Position numbers and translations under genes: made by a program
Assembly (NCBI RefSeq): GCF_014696385.1
Contig: NZ_JACJQB010000012.1
Span: forward strand, 1-64,000
Source of the DNA: Pseudanabaena mucicola FACHB-723
GTDB lineage: Bacteria > Cyanobacteriota > Cyanobacteriia > Pseudanabaenales > Pseudanabaenaceae
Length of the DNA: 64,000 nt
Direction: 5' to 3'
The notes under the pieces: model-generated
Told to the model about the DNA's origin: nothing
Databases searched by the model: none
Seen by the model: only the letters and a program-made list of their open reading frames with translations
In this document: positions 44,783 to 54,286 of the stretch, piece by piece
Layout of the letters: each line of letters begins with the position of its first letter
How positions within the stretch are numbered: the first letter of the stretch is position 1

Positions 44783-45952
44783 CTAAGCCTTTTGCGCCAA
44801 ACATGCCAGTAAAGCTTGAATTTGTTCCTTGGTATGGGTTGCCATTAAGGTAATTCTAATTCTGGCGGTTGGCACAGTCGGCGGACGAATCGCAGGAGCA
44901 AAAATACCATGATCGCGCAAATGTTTTGCGATATGCATCGTTTCAGGAATATCACCTACTGCGATCGCAATAATTGGTGAATCAAAGGCAATTGCCGACA
45001 TGCCTAAATTCTGCAATCCCTGTTTTACCATTGCCACATTTTGCCAAAGTTGCTGACGGCGCTCATGATCAGACTTGACAATTGTTACCGCCGTCATCGC
45101 CGCCCCCGTATCCGCAGGCGATAAACCCGTTGTATAAATCCAAGTCGCCGCCCGATTGCGTAAGTAGTCAATTAACTTCGCCGAACCTGCCACATAGCCG
45201 CCCAAACTTCCTAACGCCTTACTCAACGTTCCCACTTGAATTAAATCCTGCTGAATTCCCAGAGCATTGGTCAAACCACCACCGCGATCGCCAAATATGC
45301 CCGTACCATGGGCTTCATCCACTAGCACCATACATTCATAGGTTGCCGCCAAATCCATAATTGCTTGTAACGGCGCAAGGTCGCCATCCATACTAAACAC
45401 ACTATCCGTCGTAATCAGACAACGACGATAATTGCCGCGATGTTGTTTTAACTTAGTCGCCAGATCATCGAGATCCACATGGCGATAATCGATCGCTGTT
45501 GCCCCGCTCATCAATGCGCCTTTTTTCAAACAAGAGTGATTGTATTCATCACCTAAAATTAAATCGCGTTGCCCTGCAATCGCTGAAATTGTCCCTAAAT
45601 TGGCGAGATAACCTGAGCTAAACACCAAAGCTGCTTCCGTATTTTTAAGATCAGCGATCGCAGTTTCTAGCTCTTCATGCAGAGCTAAATGACCCGTTAC
45701 CAATCGTGAGCCTGTCGAGCCAGTGCCATACCTTTCGGTAGCGGCGATGGCAGCATCAATCAAGCGGCGATCCCCCGCTAGTCCCAGATAATTATTGCTA
45801 GCAAACATCAACATTTCGCGTCCATCAATATTTGCGATCGCACCTGCTTTGCTACTCACAGTTTGCGTAGAGCGATACCAGTTTGCTTTGTGAATTGAGT
45901 CAAGCGAGCGATCAATCCAGTCATAGGGAGTAGATATGGGTTTAGCCTTCAC
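44783..45952 (-). CDS. 8-amino-7-oxononanoate synthase BioF
   Basis: PLP enzyme of biotin biosynthesis, 389 residues, oxoamine synthase family. [10 protein letters not shown] and [10 protein letters not shown] are N-terminal marks. The PLP-lysine is in [12 protein letters not shown], and DEAHGTG contacts the cofactor. Alternative family members (KBL, ALAS) are less likely because of the length and the LSPADTGA context. No other bio gene in the window. Confidence 0.92.
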   Translation of the reverse strand: MKAKPISTPYDWIDRSLDSIHKANWYRSTQTVSSKAGAIANIDGREMLMFASNNYLGLAGDRRLIDAAIAATERYGTGSTGSRLVTGHLALHEELETAIADLKNTEAALVFSSGYLANLGTISAIAGQRDLILGDEYNHSCLKKGALMSGATAIDYRHVDLDDLATKLKQHRGNYRRCLITTDSVFSMDGDLAPLQAIMDLAATYECMVLVDEAHGTGIFGDRGGGLTNALGIQQDLIQVGTLSKALGSLGGYVAGSAKLIDYLRNRAATWIYTTGLSPADTGAAMTAVTIVKSDHERRQQLWQNVAMVKQGLQNLGMSAIAFDSPIIAIAVGDIPETMHIAKHLRDHGIFAPAIRPPTVPTARIRITLMATHTKEQIQALLACLAQKA

Positions 45953-46025
45953 ACTTCTTTACAAATCAGTTTAAAATTAAATAATATCAATTCTCATTTA
46001 TACCGCTATTATCTAGGTTTCAAAA

Positions 46026-46913
46026 ATGACCGTTGCATATCCCCGTAAACTTCGTGGACAACTAAGCGCCCAAGACATCCTTAATCAAGTGGTTCGTCAA
46101 CGTGAGATTCATATGGTGACACTCAATCGTTACCGTTTCAATGAACAACGTAGCTGTAAAGATTTAACTGATCTAATCGAAAAACTTGATGGCAATCCCC
46201 GTGACCTGATCAAGGATCTTTCCCATCACATTGCCGATGAAGCTCGTCATGCGCTCTGGCTGACTGACTTGCTTTACGAACTCGGTGAAGATATTGGTAC
46301 TCCTCCCGGAACTTCCTACATCGATGAGTTTGAGCGATTCATTAGCCATGACACAATTACCACCGCAGAAGATGGCATCATCGAATCCCTCGCCGCCATC
46401 AATGTCACCGAAAAGCGTGGTTGTGAATATTTTGCCGCCCATATTCGCGCACTTGATAAAGCTGAACAAACCACAGAAAACATCAAGATTCGCGATACCA
46501 TTGCTAAAATCTTACCTGAAGAAGTAGAACATGTGCGCTGGGGTAATCGCAAGCTTGCAGAAATTGGGAAACAGAGTGAAGCTCTACATGCCAAGGTCGA
46601 AACCGCTAAGCGCAAGTATGCCGCTATTGAGCAAGCAGCCTATGAGTCGGGAATGGATGTGCTTGCGGGTGCAGAGGTACGTCGGGTCGAGAACCTGATG
46701 AAGATTGCTGATACGATGCCGCTTTGGCAACGTCCCCAATATTTGATGGATCAACTTCCTCAGACTTTGTTCTCTCCCGAATTGCAAAAGACTCGTATTG
46801 ATTTAGTCAAGAAAGCTTGGGAAAAGGATCCTTCTAATTTTGTGGAGAAATTTATCCCCATGTTCTTTAGTGGCAATCTAAAAGATACCGCAAATAAGGC
46901 AGGCAAATATTAG
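46026..46913 (+). CDS. ferritin-like diiron-type protein, cyanobacterial
   Basis: 295 residues. Two ferritin-like half-motifs are visible: an E in QREIHMV and then DEARHALWLTDLLYEL, and later EKRGCEYF and EEVEHVRWGNRKL. These Glu and ExxH residues would bind two metals. Mostly helical, no signal peptide. The C-terminal 100 residues are an extra helical region (EQAAYESGMDVLAGAEVRRVENLM). Function unknown; oxidase or hydroxylase activity is possible. Ends before a perfect 19-bp hairpin. Confidence 0.8.
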   Translation: MTVAYPRKLRGQLSAQDILNQVVRQREIHMVTLNRYRFNEQRSCKDLTDLIEKLDGNPRDLIKDLSHHIADEARHALWLTDLLYELGEDIGTPPGTSYIDEFERFISHDTITTAEDGIIESLAAINVTEKRGCEYFAAHIRALDKAEQTTENIKIRDTIAKILPEEVEHVRWGNRKLAEIGKQSEALHAKVETAKRKYAAIEQAAYESGMDVLAGAEVRRVENLMKIADTMPLWQRPQYLMDQLPQTLFSPELQKTRIDLVKKAWEKDPSNFVEKFIPMFFSGNLKDTANKAGKY

Positions 46914-46919
46914 CCTTAC

Positions 46920-46960
46920 TAAAGAGCAAGTGCCGCGCTCTGCGCGGCACTTGCTCTTTA
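46920..46960. terminator. perfect 19-bp hairpin between convergent genes
   Basis: TAAAGAGCAAGTGCCGCGC and its exact complement around TCT. It follows the ferritin-like gene and contains the TAA stop of the converging minus-strand gene. A bidirectional 3'-end structure. Confidence 0.85.
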
Positions 46961-47593
46961 TCTCAACAGAGATTCTAATTCTTTCAATAGTAAAATTTGT
47001 TCTTGGCGATTGGCTTCCAGACGACTTAAAATCACAGCAGTTCGCTTCTGTTTATTAGTTCCTAATCCTTCTTGATTTCCTTGCTGATTCATCTGATTAG
47101 GTTTCGTTATGGCTGCGCCAAGATTAGTAATGATGGTGAAGGGATAGGTCAATATCAATAGCCAGAATTTTTTAGTGATATCGGCGATTGCGCCTAATAG
47201 CCCTGAAACAAATACCAGTAACAGCATTGATATCCCAAAACTCTGCAAAGGATGGTTAACTATCCAAATCAATTGCGGATGATGATTAATCCAATTATTT
47301 AAAGGTGCATTAACTGAAGCCTTGATCCCTTCAGCTAGGGTTTGATTAAGAACGTCAATTTTTTGGGAAATACCACCAATCGAGCTGTCAGCCGCTTTAG
47401 TCAAATTTGTTTTGGTCGTTTCTGTGACCTGACGCAAACCATCAAGGGAATGAGCCGTATTATCTAAAACCACATTTTTCGCTTGCTGGGCATTTTGACT
47501 AACCGCATTGAGAGCAGCATCAATATTTGTACTCACAAAGCCCTTGGCTGTTTGAAATTTGTTGACAAGGTTTTCTGGAAGAGAAATAGGCAT
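46958..47593 (-). CDS. membrane protein with amphipathic N-terminus, unknown
   Basis: 211 residues. The first 100 are helical and Ala/Gln/Asn/Thr-rich (AALNAVSQNAQQAKNVVLDNTAH), resembling apolipoprotein- or LEA-like repeats. Then come two hydrophobic segments (FGISMLLLVFVSGLLGAIA and FWLLILTYPFTIITNLGAAI) and a charged C-terminal helix. I recognise no family. Possibly a membrane-associated stress protein, but this is only composition. Confidence 0.6.
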   Translation of the reverse strand: MPISLPENLVNKFQTAKGFVSTNIDAALNAVSQNAQQAKNVVLDNTAHSLDGLRQVTETTKTNLTKAADSSIGGISQKIDVLNQTLAEGIKASVNAPLNNWINHHPQLIWIVNHPLQSFGISMLLLVFVSGLLGAIADITKKFWLLILTYPFTIITNLGAAITKPNQMNQQGNQEGLGTNKQKRTAVILSRLEANRQEQILLLKELESLLR

Positions 47594-47657
47594 AGATAAA
47601 AAATTAAGAGATAGTGCTGTAACTAAGTTAAAACACTATCTCCCATAAATACAAACG

Positions 47658-47681
47658 AAAGCGGCGCGAAGTGCCGCCTTT
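47658..47681. repeat. GCGGCGC-GAA-GTGCCGC hairpin
   Basis: An imperfect member of the GCGC-GAA core family between two codirectional minus-strand genes, 20 nt after the SIMPL gene stop. Confidence 0.7.
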
Positions 47682-47700
47682 ATTTATTTGGGTTAGTCAA

Positions 47701-48429
47701 TTAGTAGGTAATTTGCAAGGTTACGGAAGCATTGACCTTCTGCTCACCTCCTAAAATTGGCACAGCATCAGCCGAAGACTTAGCCAGCATTTCAGCGCGA
47801 GGCTGAGGCACTGGATAGGAGATTCCTGAATCACTGATCTGAATAGTCTTAATCGACTTTTGAGTCAAGCCTAGCGCCCTAAGAACCGTATTAGCTTGAG
47901 CTTGGGCATCTTGAACAGCATCACGCAGCGCAAATTGCTTCGCTTCATCGAGCATCGTATCTGTTGCCACAAAACTAAGCTGCTCAATTTGATTTGCTCC
48001 TGCGGCAACTGCGGCATCAAGGGTTGCCCCAGCTTTGTCGATCGCCACTAAAAAGCTGACACTGGTTTGTCCTGTAAAGCCTTCTTGGGTTTGGCGATTA
48101 TTTTCATAAACATACTTGGGACTAAGTTGGATTGTTGTGGTCTGGAGCTTCTCGACACCTAGCTGTTGCAGTTTGGTCACGATGCTATTTGCCTGACGGG
48201 CTACCTCCGCTTGGGTTGCGATCGCAGTTTTCCCCTCAGCCGTCACCCCCAACTGAATTCTTGCCTTCGTTGTTTTCACTGCTCTTTCCCCACGCCCCGT
48301 CACCGTTAGCACCCGCTCATTAGCTTGGTTACTAATGGTTGATTCCTGTGCTTTTGCCGATGGTGCGATCACCGCTACCGAGGGGATGCAAAAAGCTAGA
48401 CTGAGAATAAATGTCGTTATATGGCGCAT
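47701..48429 (-). CDS. SIMPL-domain (DUF541) exported protein
   Basis: 242 residues. Signal peptide FILSLAFCIPSVAVIAPSAKA. The SIMPL/DUF541 domain has VLTVTGRGERAVKTTKARIQLGVTAEG near the start and a VSFLVAIDKAG region. The C-terminus repeats the beta pattern. These are periplasmic or outer-membrane-associated proteins related to BP26/OMP28; role unknown. Divergent from speA across 315 nt. Confidence 0.88.
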   Translation of the reverse strand: MRHITTFILSLAFCIPSVAVIAPSAKAQESTISNQANERVLTVTGRGERAVKTTKARIQLGVTAEGKTAIATQAEVARQANSIVTKLQQLGVEKLQTTTIQLSPKYVYENNRQTQEGFTGQTSVSFLVAIDKAGATLDAAVAAGANQIEQLSFVATDTMLDEAKQFALRDAVQDAQAQANTVLRALGLTQKSIKTIQISDSGISYPVPQPRAEMLAKSSADAVPILGGEQKVNASVTLQITY

Positions 48430-48744
48430 ATATTTAAATTCCTATGAATTTCTATTTCATGATATTTTTGTCTGTACTATTTTTGAAGATATCACCGAAA
48501 TACTACAGAATCGATTCCAGTTACACTTTCGGCAACAACCCATCAAGGATGTTCCCAAATTCTAAATATCTGGGTGTAAACTTTCAACTTGTTCAAATCG
48601 ATCTGGACTATTTCCCAAATTAGCCACTACATTAGTATCTGATGATTAATTTAATTGAGCAGATTTGTACCGCCCGCGTAGCGGGCGGTACAAATCTGCT
48701 CAATTAGTCATTTAAAATTCGTAAGGTTTATTAGGATTGACAAG
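48430..48744. other. intergenic region upstream of speA
   Basis: 315 nt without a gene. The main content is the 55-nt perfect hairpin at 48652-48706, 38 nt before the speA start. The rest is AT-rich. I see no clear -10/-35 pair or tRNA. Confidence 0.6.
48652..48706. repeat. perfect 26-bp hairpin in the speA leader
   Basis: Two perfect 26-bp arms around a GTA loop, with the ACCGCCCGC/GCGGGCGGT core. It lies in the likely 5' untranslated region of speA and not at a 3' end, unlike most others. It could act as a transcription attenuator or an mRNA stabiliser. Confidence 0.88.
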
Positions 48745-50670
48745 ATGTTGCAAGAGATTCAGTTACCTGTGGTTGCGGATACTAAAAAATGGTTGATCCA
48801 AGATAGTGAGTCACTCTATCGGATTAATGGTTGGGGTGAGCCTTATTTTAGTATTAACGAAGCAGGTCATGTGACTGTCTCGCCGCAGGGCGATCGCGGT
48901 GGCTGCATTGACCTCTTCGAGTTGGTCAACGATCTCAAGCAACGAGGATTGCGACTGCCAATTTTAGTCAGGTTTTCCGATATCTTGGCAGATCGCATCG
49001 AGCGCCTCAATGCCACCTTTGCTAGAGCGATCGCCCGCTACAACTACAACGGTGTTTATAAAGGTGTATTTCCAGTCAAAGTCAACCAACAGCGTCAACT
49101 AGTAGAAGAAATTGCCAAGTTTGGTAAACCATTTCAGTTTGGACTAGAGGCAGGTTCTAAGCCCGAATTACTGATTGCCCTATCAACCCTCCGCACTCCC
49201 GGCGCTTTACTAATCTGCAATGGCTACAAAGATGCTGAGTATATTGAAACGGCACTACTAGCGAGAAAGCTTGGTCAAAATACAATTATTGTGATCGAGC
49301 AATTGGAAGAAGTGGAAATGATCATCCGCGCTGCCACCAAGTTAGGCATTGCACCTGTGGTTGGGGTGAGAGCAAAACTTAGTGCTAAGGGTATCGGTCA
49401 TTGGGAAGACTCTACAGGAGATCGCGCGAAGTTCGGCTTGAGCATGTGGGAAATTCTCGAAACCGTTGAGCAGTTGGAAGCGGCAAACATGTTGGAATCT
49501 CTCAAGTTGCTCCACTTTCATATCGGCTCACAGATTAGTAATATCAGTACGATTAAAGATGCTCTCAGAGAAGCGGGACAAATCTATGTGCAGCTTGTAT
49601 CCATGGGCGCACCGATGGGACATTTAGATGTTGGCGGTGGTTTGGGGGTTGACTACGATGGTTCTAAAACCAACTTCTATGCTTCCAAAAACTACAGTAT
49701 GCAGAACTATGCTTACGACATTGTGGCAGCCATTAAAGATGCTTGTACGGAAAAAAATATTCCTGTACCTACCCTCACCAGTGAGAGTGGGCGGGCGATT
49801 GCGTCCCATCAGTCCGTACTTGTATTCGACGTAATGGGGATTAGCGGTATACCCAATCAAGCAATTCCTCCATTACAAGATGATGAACATATTATTGTTC
49901 GCAATCTCTTTGAAACCTTAGAGAACATCAATGAAAATAACTATCAAGAGATTTATCATGATGCCGTGCAGTTTAACCAAGAAGCGATCAGTCTATTTTC
50001 CTTTGGCTACTTGACGCTCAAGCAACGCGCTCGCATTGAACGTCTGTTTTGGGAATGTTGCGATCGCATTCTCAAAGTAACTCGCAAACTTAACTATGTG
50101 CCTGATGATCTTGAAGACCTTGAAAAGTCAATGGCATTGACCTATTACTGCAATTTCTCAGTATTTCAGTCTGCTCCCGACAGTTGGGCTATTGATCAAT
50201 TGTTCCCGATCATGCCGATCCATCGTCTCAACGAAGAACCCAGTTGTCGCGGTACGATCGCCGATTTAACCTGTGATAGCGATGGCAAGATCGATCGCTT
50301 TATCGACCTCCGTGACGTAAAGTCTGTTCTAGAACTACATCCTTTCATTGCCGAAGAACCTTACTATCTCGCCCTCTTTCTTGGTGGCGCATATCAAGAA
50401 ATTCTTGGCGATTTACACAATCTCTTCGGTGATACCGATGCCGTCCATATCCACGCAACCCCAACGGGCTACAAAGTGGAACATGTGATTAAAGGCGACT
50501 CGATGACTGAGGTATTAGCCTATGTGCAGTACAACCGTGAGTCTATGCTCGAAAATATCCGTCAAGAAACCGAACGGGCATTGCAAGAAAAGCAAATCAC
50601 CCTTGAGGAGGCAAGACTATTCTTGCAAAAGTATGAGCATTGCCTCAATGGTTATACATACCTAAGCTAA
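48745..50670 (+). CDS. biosynthetic arginine decarboxylase SpeA
   Basis: Fold-type-III PLP enzyme making agmatine, the first step of polyamine synthesis; 641 residues. The PLP lysine is Lys112 in VFPVKVNQQR. GLEAGSKPEL, GIGHWEDSTGDRAKFGL, LHFHIGSQ and LDVGGGLGVDYDGS are characteristic. Complete. Different fold and ancestry from the decarboxylase at 2200. Preceded by a 26-bp hairpin and followed by a perfect 20-bp one. Confidence 0.96.
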   Translation: MLQEIQLPVVADTKKWLIQDSESLYRINGWGEPYFSINEAGHVTVSPQGDRGGCIDLFELVNDLKQRGLRLPILVRFSDILADRIERLNATFARAIARYNYNGVYKGVFPVKVNQQRQLVEEIAKFGKPFQFGLEAGSKPELLIALSTLRTPGALLICNGYKDAEYIETALLARKLGQNTIIVIEQLEEVEMIIRAATKLGIAPVVGVRAKLSAKGIGHWEDSTGDRAKFGLSMWEILETVEQLEAANMLESLKLLHFHIGSQISNISTIKDALREAGQIYVQLVSMGAPMGHLDVGGGLGVDYDGSKTNFYASKNYSMQNYAYDIVAAIKDACTEKNIPVPTLTSESGRAIASHQSVLVFDVMGISGIPNQAIPPLQDDEHIIVRNLFETLENINENNYQEIYHDAVQFNQEAISLFSFGYLTLKQRARIERLFWECCDRILKVTRKLNYVPDDLEDLEKSMALTYYCNFSVFQSAPDSWAIDQLFPIMPIHRLNEEPSCRGTIADLTCDSDGKIDRFIDLRDVKSVLELHPFIAEEPYYLALFLGGAYQEILGDLHNLFGDTDAVHIHATPTGYKVEHVIKGDSMTEVLAYVQYNRESMLENIRQETERALQEKQITLEEARLFLQKYEHCLNGYTYLS

Positions 50671-50702
50671 TTACAGCGCTTGGCGCTGACTTAAAAATCA
50701 GA

Positions 50703-50745
50703 AAAACTTTTGAAAGCAGCGCTTTGCGCTGCTTTCAAAAGTTTT
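50703..50745. repeat. perfect 20-bp hairpin with GCGC-TTT-GCGC core
   Basis: AAAACTTTTGAAAGCAGCGC and its exact complement around TTT, between the convergent speA and the gene at 50773. The A/T ends allow termination in both directions. Confidence 0.88.
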
Positions 50746-50772
50746 GTACTAATTCAAGCCTCAACAAGCTTG

Positions 50773-51144
50773 TTATTTTTTAATACTGAGCTGCTGATTT
50801 AGCGATCTCAATTCTTGCAAAATTTCTTTTAAGAGCCGATTCGTTTCATTTTGAGTAGGTTCTTGCACCTGAATTGTCACTTGCTTGATCTTCAGAACAT
50901 CCCGTGCAAATCTTGACACCTCCGTCGGGTGAAACAGCAAAGGATCGCGGTCACTCTGCCGTAATTCAGGATTCAGCTTAGATGGATCATAGGGCAGATT
51001 TAATAACCCCTGATCAGGATCGGTGTTGGCATAGCGGTAAACAGATGCACGCGATCGCCCCAAAGCCTTTTGAATTGCCTCCACATCCATTAATTCATAG
51101 ATATGTTCAGAAGAAATTTCAGAATTAAACGAAGGATGAGCCAT
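50773..51144 (-). CDS. possible HTH DNA-binding protein
   Basis: 123 residues. Residues 15-45 (YELMDVEAIQKALGRSRASVYRYANTD) look like a helix-turn-helix of resolvase/MerR-like type. The C-terminus is a short coiled coil (NETNRLLKEILQELRSLNQQL). A cyanobacterial conserved protein with no named family that I recognise. A transcription-factor role is inference. Confidence 0.65.
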   Translation of the reverse strand: MAHPSFNSEISSEHIYELMDVEAIQKALGRSRASVYRYANTDPDQGLLNLPYDPSKLNPELRQSDRDPLLFHPTEVSRFARDVLKIKQVTIQVQEPTQNETNRLLKEILQELRSLNQQLSIKK

Positions 51145-51280
51145 AAAAATGAGCCAACTGGTCTTGTATGCTAATCTCGATAATTATAGTCTCATTAAGA
51201 GTCTAATCGTCTTAAAGATTGGGCAATCTAAAACATTTAATAGAAGGCATTAAGTAGCTAGGTATAATTAAAATCCAGAT

Positions 51281-51323
51281 CTAAAGCATGTGACGCACGC
51301 GCAGCGTGCGTCACATGCTTTAG
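51281..51323. repeat. perfect 20-bp hairpin, GCA loop
   Basis: CTAAAGCATGTGACGCACGC and its exact complement around GCA, just downstream of the HPt gene. The centre CGC-GCA-GCG keeps the GC-rich triloop pattern. Confidence 0.87.
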
Positions 51324-51344
51324 GATGACTTACCATTAAATTTT

Positions 51345-51707
51345 CTAAGCAGACAAAGCTACCACTTTCTCCGAGACAAATTGTTCAACATCCTTCATCT
51401 GGGCTTGAATATCCTCAAGTAAGCCCAAAATTGGCTCAAAATTTTGACTAGATGCCAAGTTTTCCATTTTTACGGCTAGTGGTTGCACTCTCAATGCACC
51501 AACATTCGCACTTGCCCCTTTAATATGGTGAGCCTCAGCCATAATACCCATCTGATCCTGATTGCTAATTAGCACTTGGATCGTGGCGATTCTCTGAAGA
51601 GTATCTTCAACATAAACCTGTAAAACTTCAATTTCAAATTCTATATCTCCCTCTGATATCTGATTAAGGTGTTTTACATCTATAGGAGATTGAAACTGCT
51701 GATTCAT
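51345..51707 (-). CDS. stand-alone HPt phosphotransfer protein
   Basis: 120 residues, a single Hpt four-helix domain. The phospho-His is His60 in AEAHHIKGASANVGA (HxxKGxS pattern). No other domain. It can relay phosphate between a hybrid kinase and a response regulator. The hybrid kinase at 36705 lacks its own HPt, so a link is possible, but they are 11 kb apart. Confidence 0.9.
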   Translation of the reverse strand: MNQQFQSPIDVKHLNQISEGDIEFEIEVLQVYVEDTLQRIATIQVLISNQDQMGIMAEAHHIKGASANVGALRVQPLAVKMENLASSQNFEPILGLLEDIQAQMKDVEQFVSEKVVALSA

Positions 51708-51982
51708 AGGGCTTGATGTTCACACAGCATTTGTGGACGACTAATATCTTACTCGTTATCTGGAGTATCTTAATATCAATGCTAGTATAGAGACTCAATG
51801 TAAAGATTTGCAAAGACATTTTTTCTCCCTAAAATTAATATAAATAATTCAGCATAGTTGAAAACTATAGTCAGGGCTTGTAGCACCTGTAGCGGGCGGC
51901 ACAAGCTTATAGATTTTAGGTTTAGTGATGCTGAACTACCTAGCAACCAATACTTTTAAACACAAGACGAGTCATATCGACC
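51708..51982. other. intergenic region upstream of the ArsA-type gene
   Basis: 275 nt, AT-rich, with a decayed ACCGCCCGC-type hairpin at 51876-51906 and no gene visible. Confidence 0.5.
51876..51906. repeat. decayed GCGGGCGG hairpin
   Basis: GCTTGT and ACAAGC outer arms with AGCGGGCGGC on the right but AGCACCTGT on the left. Fourth, most degraded member of the ACCGCCCGC core family. Confidence 0.55.
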
Positions 51983-53164
51983 ATGCGTATCATTTTAATG
52001 ACAGGAAAAGGCGGAGTTGGTAAAACCTCCGTGGCAGCAGCAACAGGCTTGCGCTGTGCTGAATTGGGCTATAAAACACTAGTCTTGAGTACCGATCCTG
52101 CCCACTCCCTTGCCGATAGCTTCATGGTTGAGCTAGGACATGATCCTAAAGAAGTTCGTCCAAATCTTTGGGGCGCAGAACTAGATGCACTCCGCGAGCT
52201 AGAGGGAAACTGGGGGGCAGTTAAACGCTACATTAGCGAAGTGTTGCAAGCCAGAGGTCTAGAGGGCGTTCAAGCTGAAGAATTAGCAATTTTACCGGGG
52301 ATGGATGAGATTTTTGGGCTAGTGCGTGTCAAGCGCCACTATGACGAAAAAGAATTTGATGTTTTGGTCATTGACTCAGCGCCCACAGGTACTGCTCTGC
52401 GCCTATTGTCACTTCCTGAGGTTGCAGGATGGTACATGCGGAAATTTTATAAGCCATTGCAGGGGATGGCGCAGGTTCTCAGCCCAGTATTTGAGCCAAT
52501 TTTTAAGCGCGTTACAGGCTTCTCTTTGCCCAACAAAGAGGTAATGGATGCACCCTATGAGTTCTATGAAGAATTAGAAGCTCTCGAAAAAATCCTCACC
52601 GACAACACCACTACGAGTGTCCGCCTAGTCACCAATCCAGAAAAAATGGTGATTAATGAATCCCTACGGGCGCATTCCTATCTCAGTCTCTACAATGTGG
52701 CAACTGACATGGTGATCGCCAATCGGATTATTCCTGAAGAAGTTCAAGATCCCTTCTTTAAAGCTTGGAAAGATAATCAAAAGCAATATTGCGAGCAAAT
52801 CTACCGCGATTTCCACCCTCTCCCCATCAAACAGATTCCACTCTATGCCGAAGAAATGTGTGGAATCGAAGCATTAGAACGCCTCAAAGTCACCTTGTTT
52901 GGGGACGAAGATCCCTCGCAAGTCTATTACAAGGAAAATACGATGCGGGTGGTTGAGGAAAACAAACAATATCGTCTGGAGTTATATCTTCCCGGAGTTC
53001 CCAAAGAAAAGATTGAACTCACTAAAACTGGGGATGAGTTAAATATTCGTATCGGCAATCACCGCCGTAATTTGGTTTTACCCCAAGCGTTATCAGTGTT
53101 GCAAACCTCTGGCGCAAAAATGGAAGACGACTATTTAAAGATTCGTTTTTCGACCCCTGTTTAA
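51983..53164 (+). CDS. ArsA/GET3-type ATPase with HSP20-like C-terminal domain
   Basis: 393 residues. Deviant Walker [11 protein letters not shown] (7-16), the switch [13 protein letters not shown] and the switch [15 protein letters not shown] are complete. There is a single ATPase half, as in GET3/TRC40 and cyanobacterial ArsA-like proteins. The C-terminal 80 residues ([28 protein letters not shown]) are an HSP20/alpha-crystallin-like domain found in bacterial members. Likely cytosolic targeting or chaperone function, not arsenite export (no ArsB nearby). Confidence 0.92.
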   Translation: MRIILMTGKGGVGKTSVAAATGLRCAELGYKTLVLSTDPAHSLADSFMVELGHDPKEVRPNLWGAELDALRELEGNWGAVKRYISEVLQARGLEGVQAEELAILPGMDEIFGLVRVKRHYDEKEFDVLVIDSAPTGTALRLLSLPEVAGWYMRKFYKPLQGMAQVLSPVFEPIFKRVTGFSLPNKEVMDAPYEFYEELEALEKILTDNTTTSVRLVTNPEKMVINESLRAHSYLSLYNVATDMVIANRIIPEEVQDPFFKAWKDNQKQYCEQIYRDFHPLPIKQIPLYAEEMCGIEALERLKVTLFGDEDPSQVYYKENTMRVVEENKQYRLELYLPGVPKEKIELTKTGDELNIRIGNHRRNLVLPQALSVLQTSGAKMEDDYLKIRFSTPV

Positions 53165-53177
53165 ACCACTAACCCAA

Positions 53178-53212
53178 AAGAAAAAAGCGTCGCATTGCGA
53201 CGCTTTTTTCTT
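53178..53212. terminator. bidirectional 16-bp terminator between ArsA-type and rpaB genes
   Basis: AAGAAAAAAGCGTCGC and its exact complement around ATT, with A6 and T6 tracts at the arm ends. It serves both converging genes. Confidence 0.9.
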
Positions 53213-53221
53213 GTTTGGGAA

Positions 53222-53959
53222 CTAAGCCTGTTTAGCTTCAGTACCATCAATAATGCGCTGGAACAAATAGCCCGTCCCTCTGGCTGTCAAGATTAACTCA
53301 GGATTACTAGGATCTTCTTCAAGCTTGGCACGTAAGCGGGAAATGTGAACATCAACAACACGAGTATCCACATGGCGCTCAGGTGTATATCCCCAAACCT
53401 CTTGCAAAATTTCTGCCCTTGAGAAAGCTTCACCCGATCGCCCAACTAATAGCTCTAACAGGCTAAATTCCATGCCCGTCAGGCGAATCCGCTCATCAGA
53501 CTTATAGACTTGACGTTTATTGGTATCAATCTTGATCGTGTTGATATGAATCACGCCAGAACTGGGGATTCCCGATGTGCCATTGCGATCAAAACGGCGC
53601 AATACTGAACGAATCCGTGCTTCTAATTCTTTTGGGGAAAAAGGTTTAACAACGTAATCATCTGCACCAAGTTCCAAGCCTGTGATGCGATCAGCAACAT
53701 CGCCCAAAGCCGTAAGCATAATGATGGGAATATCAGATTCTTTGCGAAGCTCTTGACATACCCCGTAACCATCGAGCTTTGGCATCATTACGTCAAGAAC
53801 AACCAAGTCAGGGTTTTCTTGATGAAAAACTTCGATCGCTTCTTCTCCATCTGCGGCGGTGACGACCTCGTAACCAATCATCGACAAACGTGTCTCCAGA
53901 ATCCGACGAATACTTGCTTCGTCGTCTACAACTAGGATTTTTTCCTTATGGTTTTCCAA
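53222..53959 (-). CDS. OmpR-family response regulator RpaB
   Basis: 245 residues. Receiver with Asp12-Asp13 and phospho-Asp56 (VLDVMMP), the KPFSPKELEARIRSVLRR switch, and a winged-helix DNA-binding domain (TGMEFSLLELLVGRSGEAFSRAEILQEVWGY...RHVDTRVVDVHISRLRAKLE). The sequence fits cyanobacterial RpaB (ycf27), which binds HLR1 sites and controls hli, photosystem I and other light-responsive genes. The window holds likely targets (Hlip at 10191 with HLR1, psaE). Several TTACA boxes lie in its own upstream region. Confidence 0.95.
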   Translation of the reverse strand: MENHKEKILVVDDEASIRRILETRLSMIGYEVVTAADGEEAIEVFHQENPDLVVLDVMMPKLDGYGVCQELRKESDIPIIMLTALGDVADRITGLELGADDYVVKPFSPKELEARIRSVLRRFDRNGTSGIPSSGVIHINTIKIDTNKRQVYKSDERIRLTGMEFSLLELLVGRSGEAFSRAEILQEVWGYTPERHVDTRVVDVHISRLRAKLEEDPSNPELILTARGTGYLFQRIIDGTEAKQA

Positions 53960-53964
53960 GCCAG

Positions 53965-54060
53965 TTTACACTCCACTATGTTGCTAGCTGCAATTTCAGT
54001 AAAATTTTACAACTTTACATATTTATTCAACTAAGTTTACAAGAAATGGGTCGTTACAAT
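53965..54060. promoter_or_regulatory. cluster of five RpaB-like half-sites upstream of rpaB
   Basis: TTTACA at 53965-53970, 54006-54011, 54014-54019 and 54036-54041, and GTTACAAT at 54053-54060, all in the same orientation. The spacings (8 to 41 nt) are not the canonical 10 of HLR1. The cluster suggests RpaB autoregulation. Confidence 0.45.
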
Positions 54061-54203
54061 CCGAAAACTAAACTTAAAGTTTCATAATCAACTTTACCTA
54101 GAACATGAGGCGCTTTGCGATGATCCAAAATTAAAACCCAAGAATCGACTGCACCGCCAATCGCTTCTTGGACTTGGGTTGGTACTAGCTCACTCTTGCT
54201 TTG
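54054..54203 (-). pseudogene. small coding-like fragment upstream of rpaB
   Basis: Minus-strand frame of 49 codons ending in TAA (54054-54056) and preceded by TAG at 54204-54206. It reads protein-like sequence such as VPTQVQEAIGGAVDSWVLIL and HVLGKVDYETLSLVFGL, with no ATG, GTG or TTG in its first half. It could be a degraded small gene, a gene with a non-standard start, or a frameshifted remnant. I do not recognise the family. It lies codirectionally upstream of rpaB. Confidence 0.4.
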
Positions 54204-54286
54204 CTATATTTGTGATCTTGGCGAGGTGATTAAGATAAAATTAGAGTCAAGTAGATTAAGTTTTATGCGATAAGGATGTTTTGATC

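Larger units (their letters stand above)
53960..54286. other. rpaB-Hlip divergent intergenic region
   Basis: About 327 nt between rpaB and the short Hlip gene. It holds five TTTACA/GTTACA boxes near rpaB (53965-54060) and a coding-like minus-strand fragment without a usual start (54054-54203). Confidence 0.6.
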
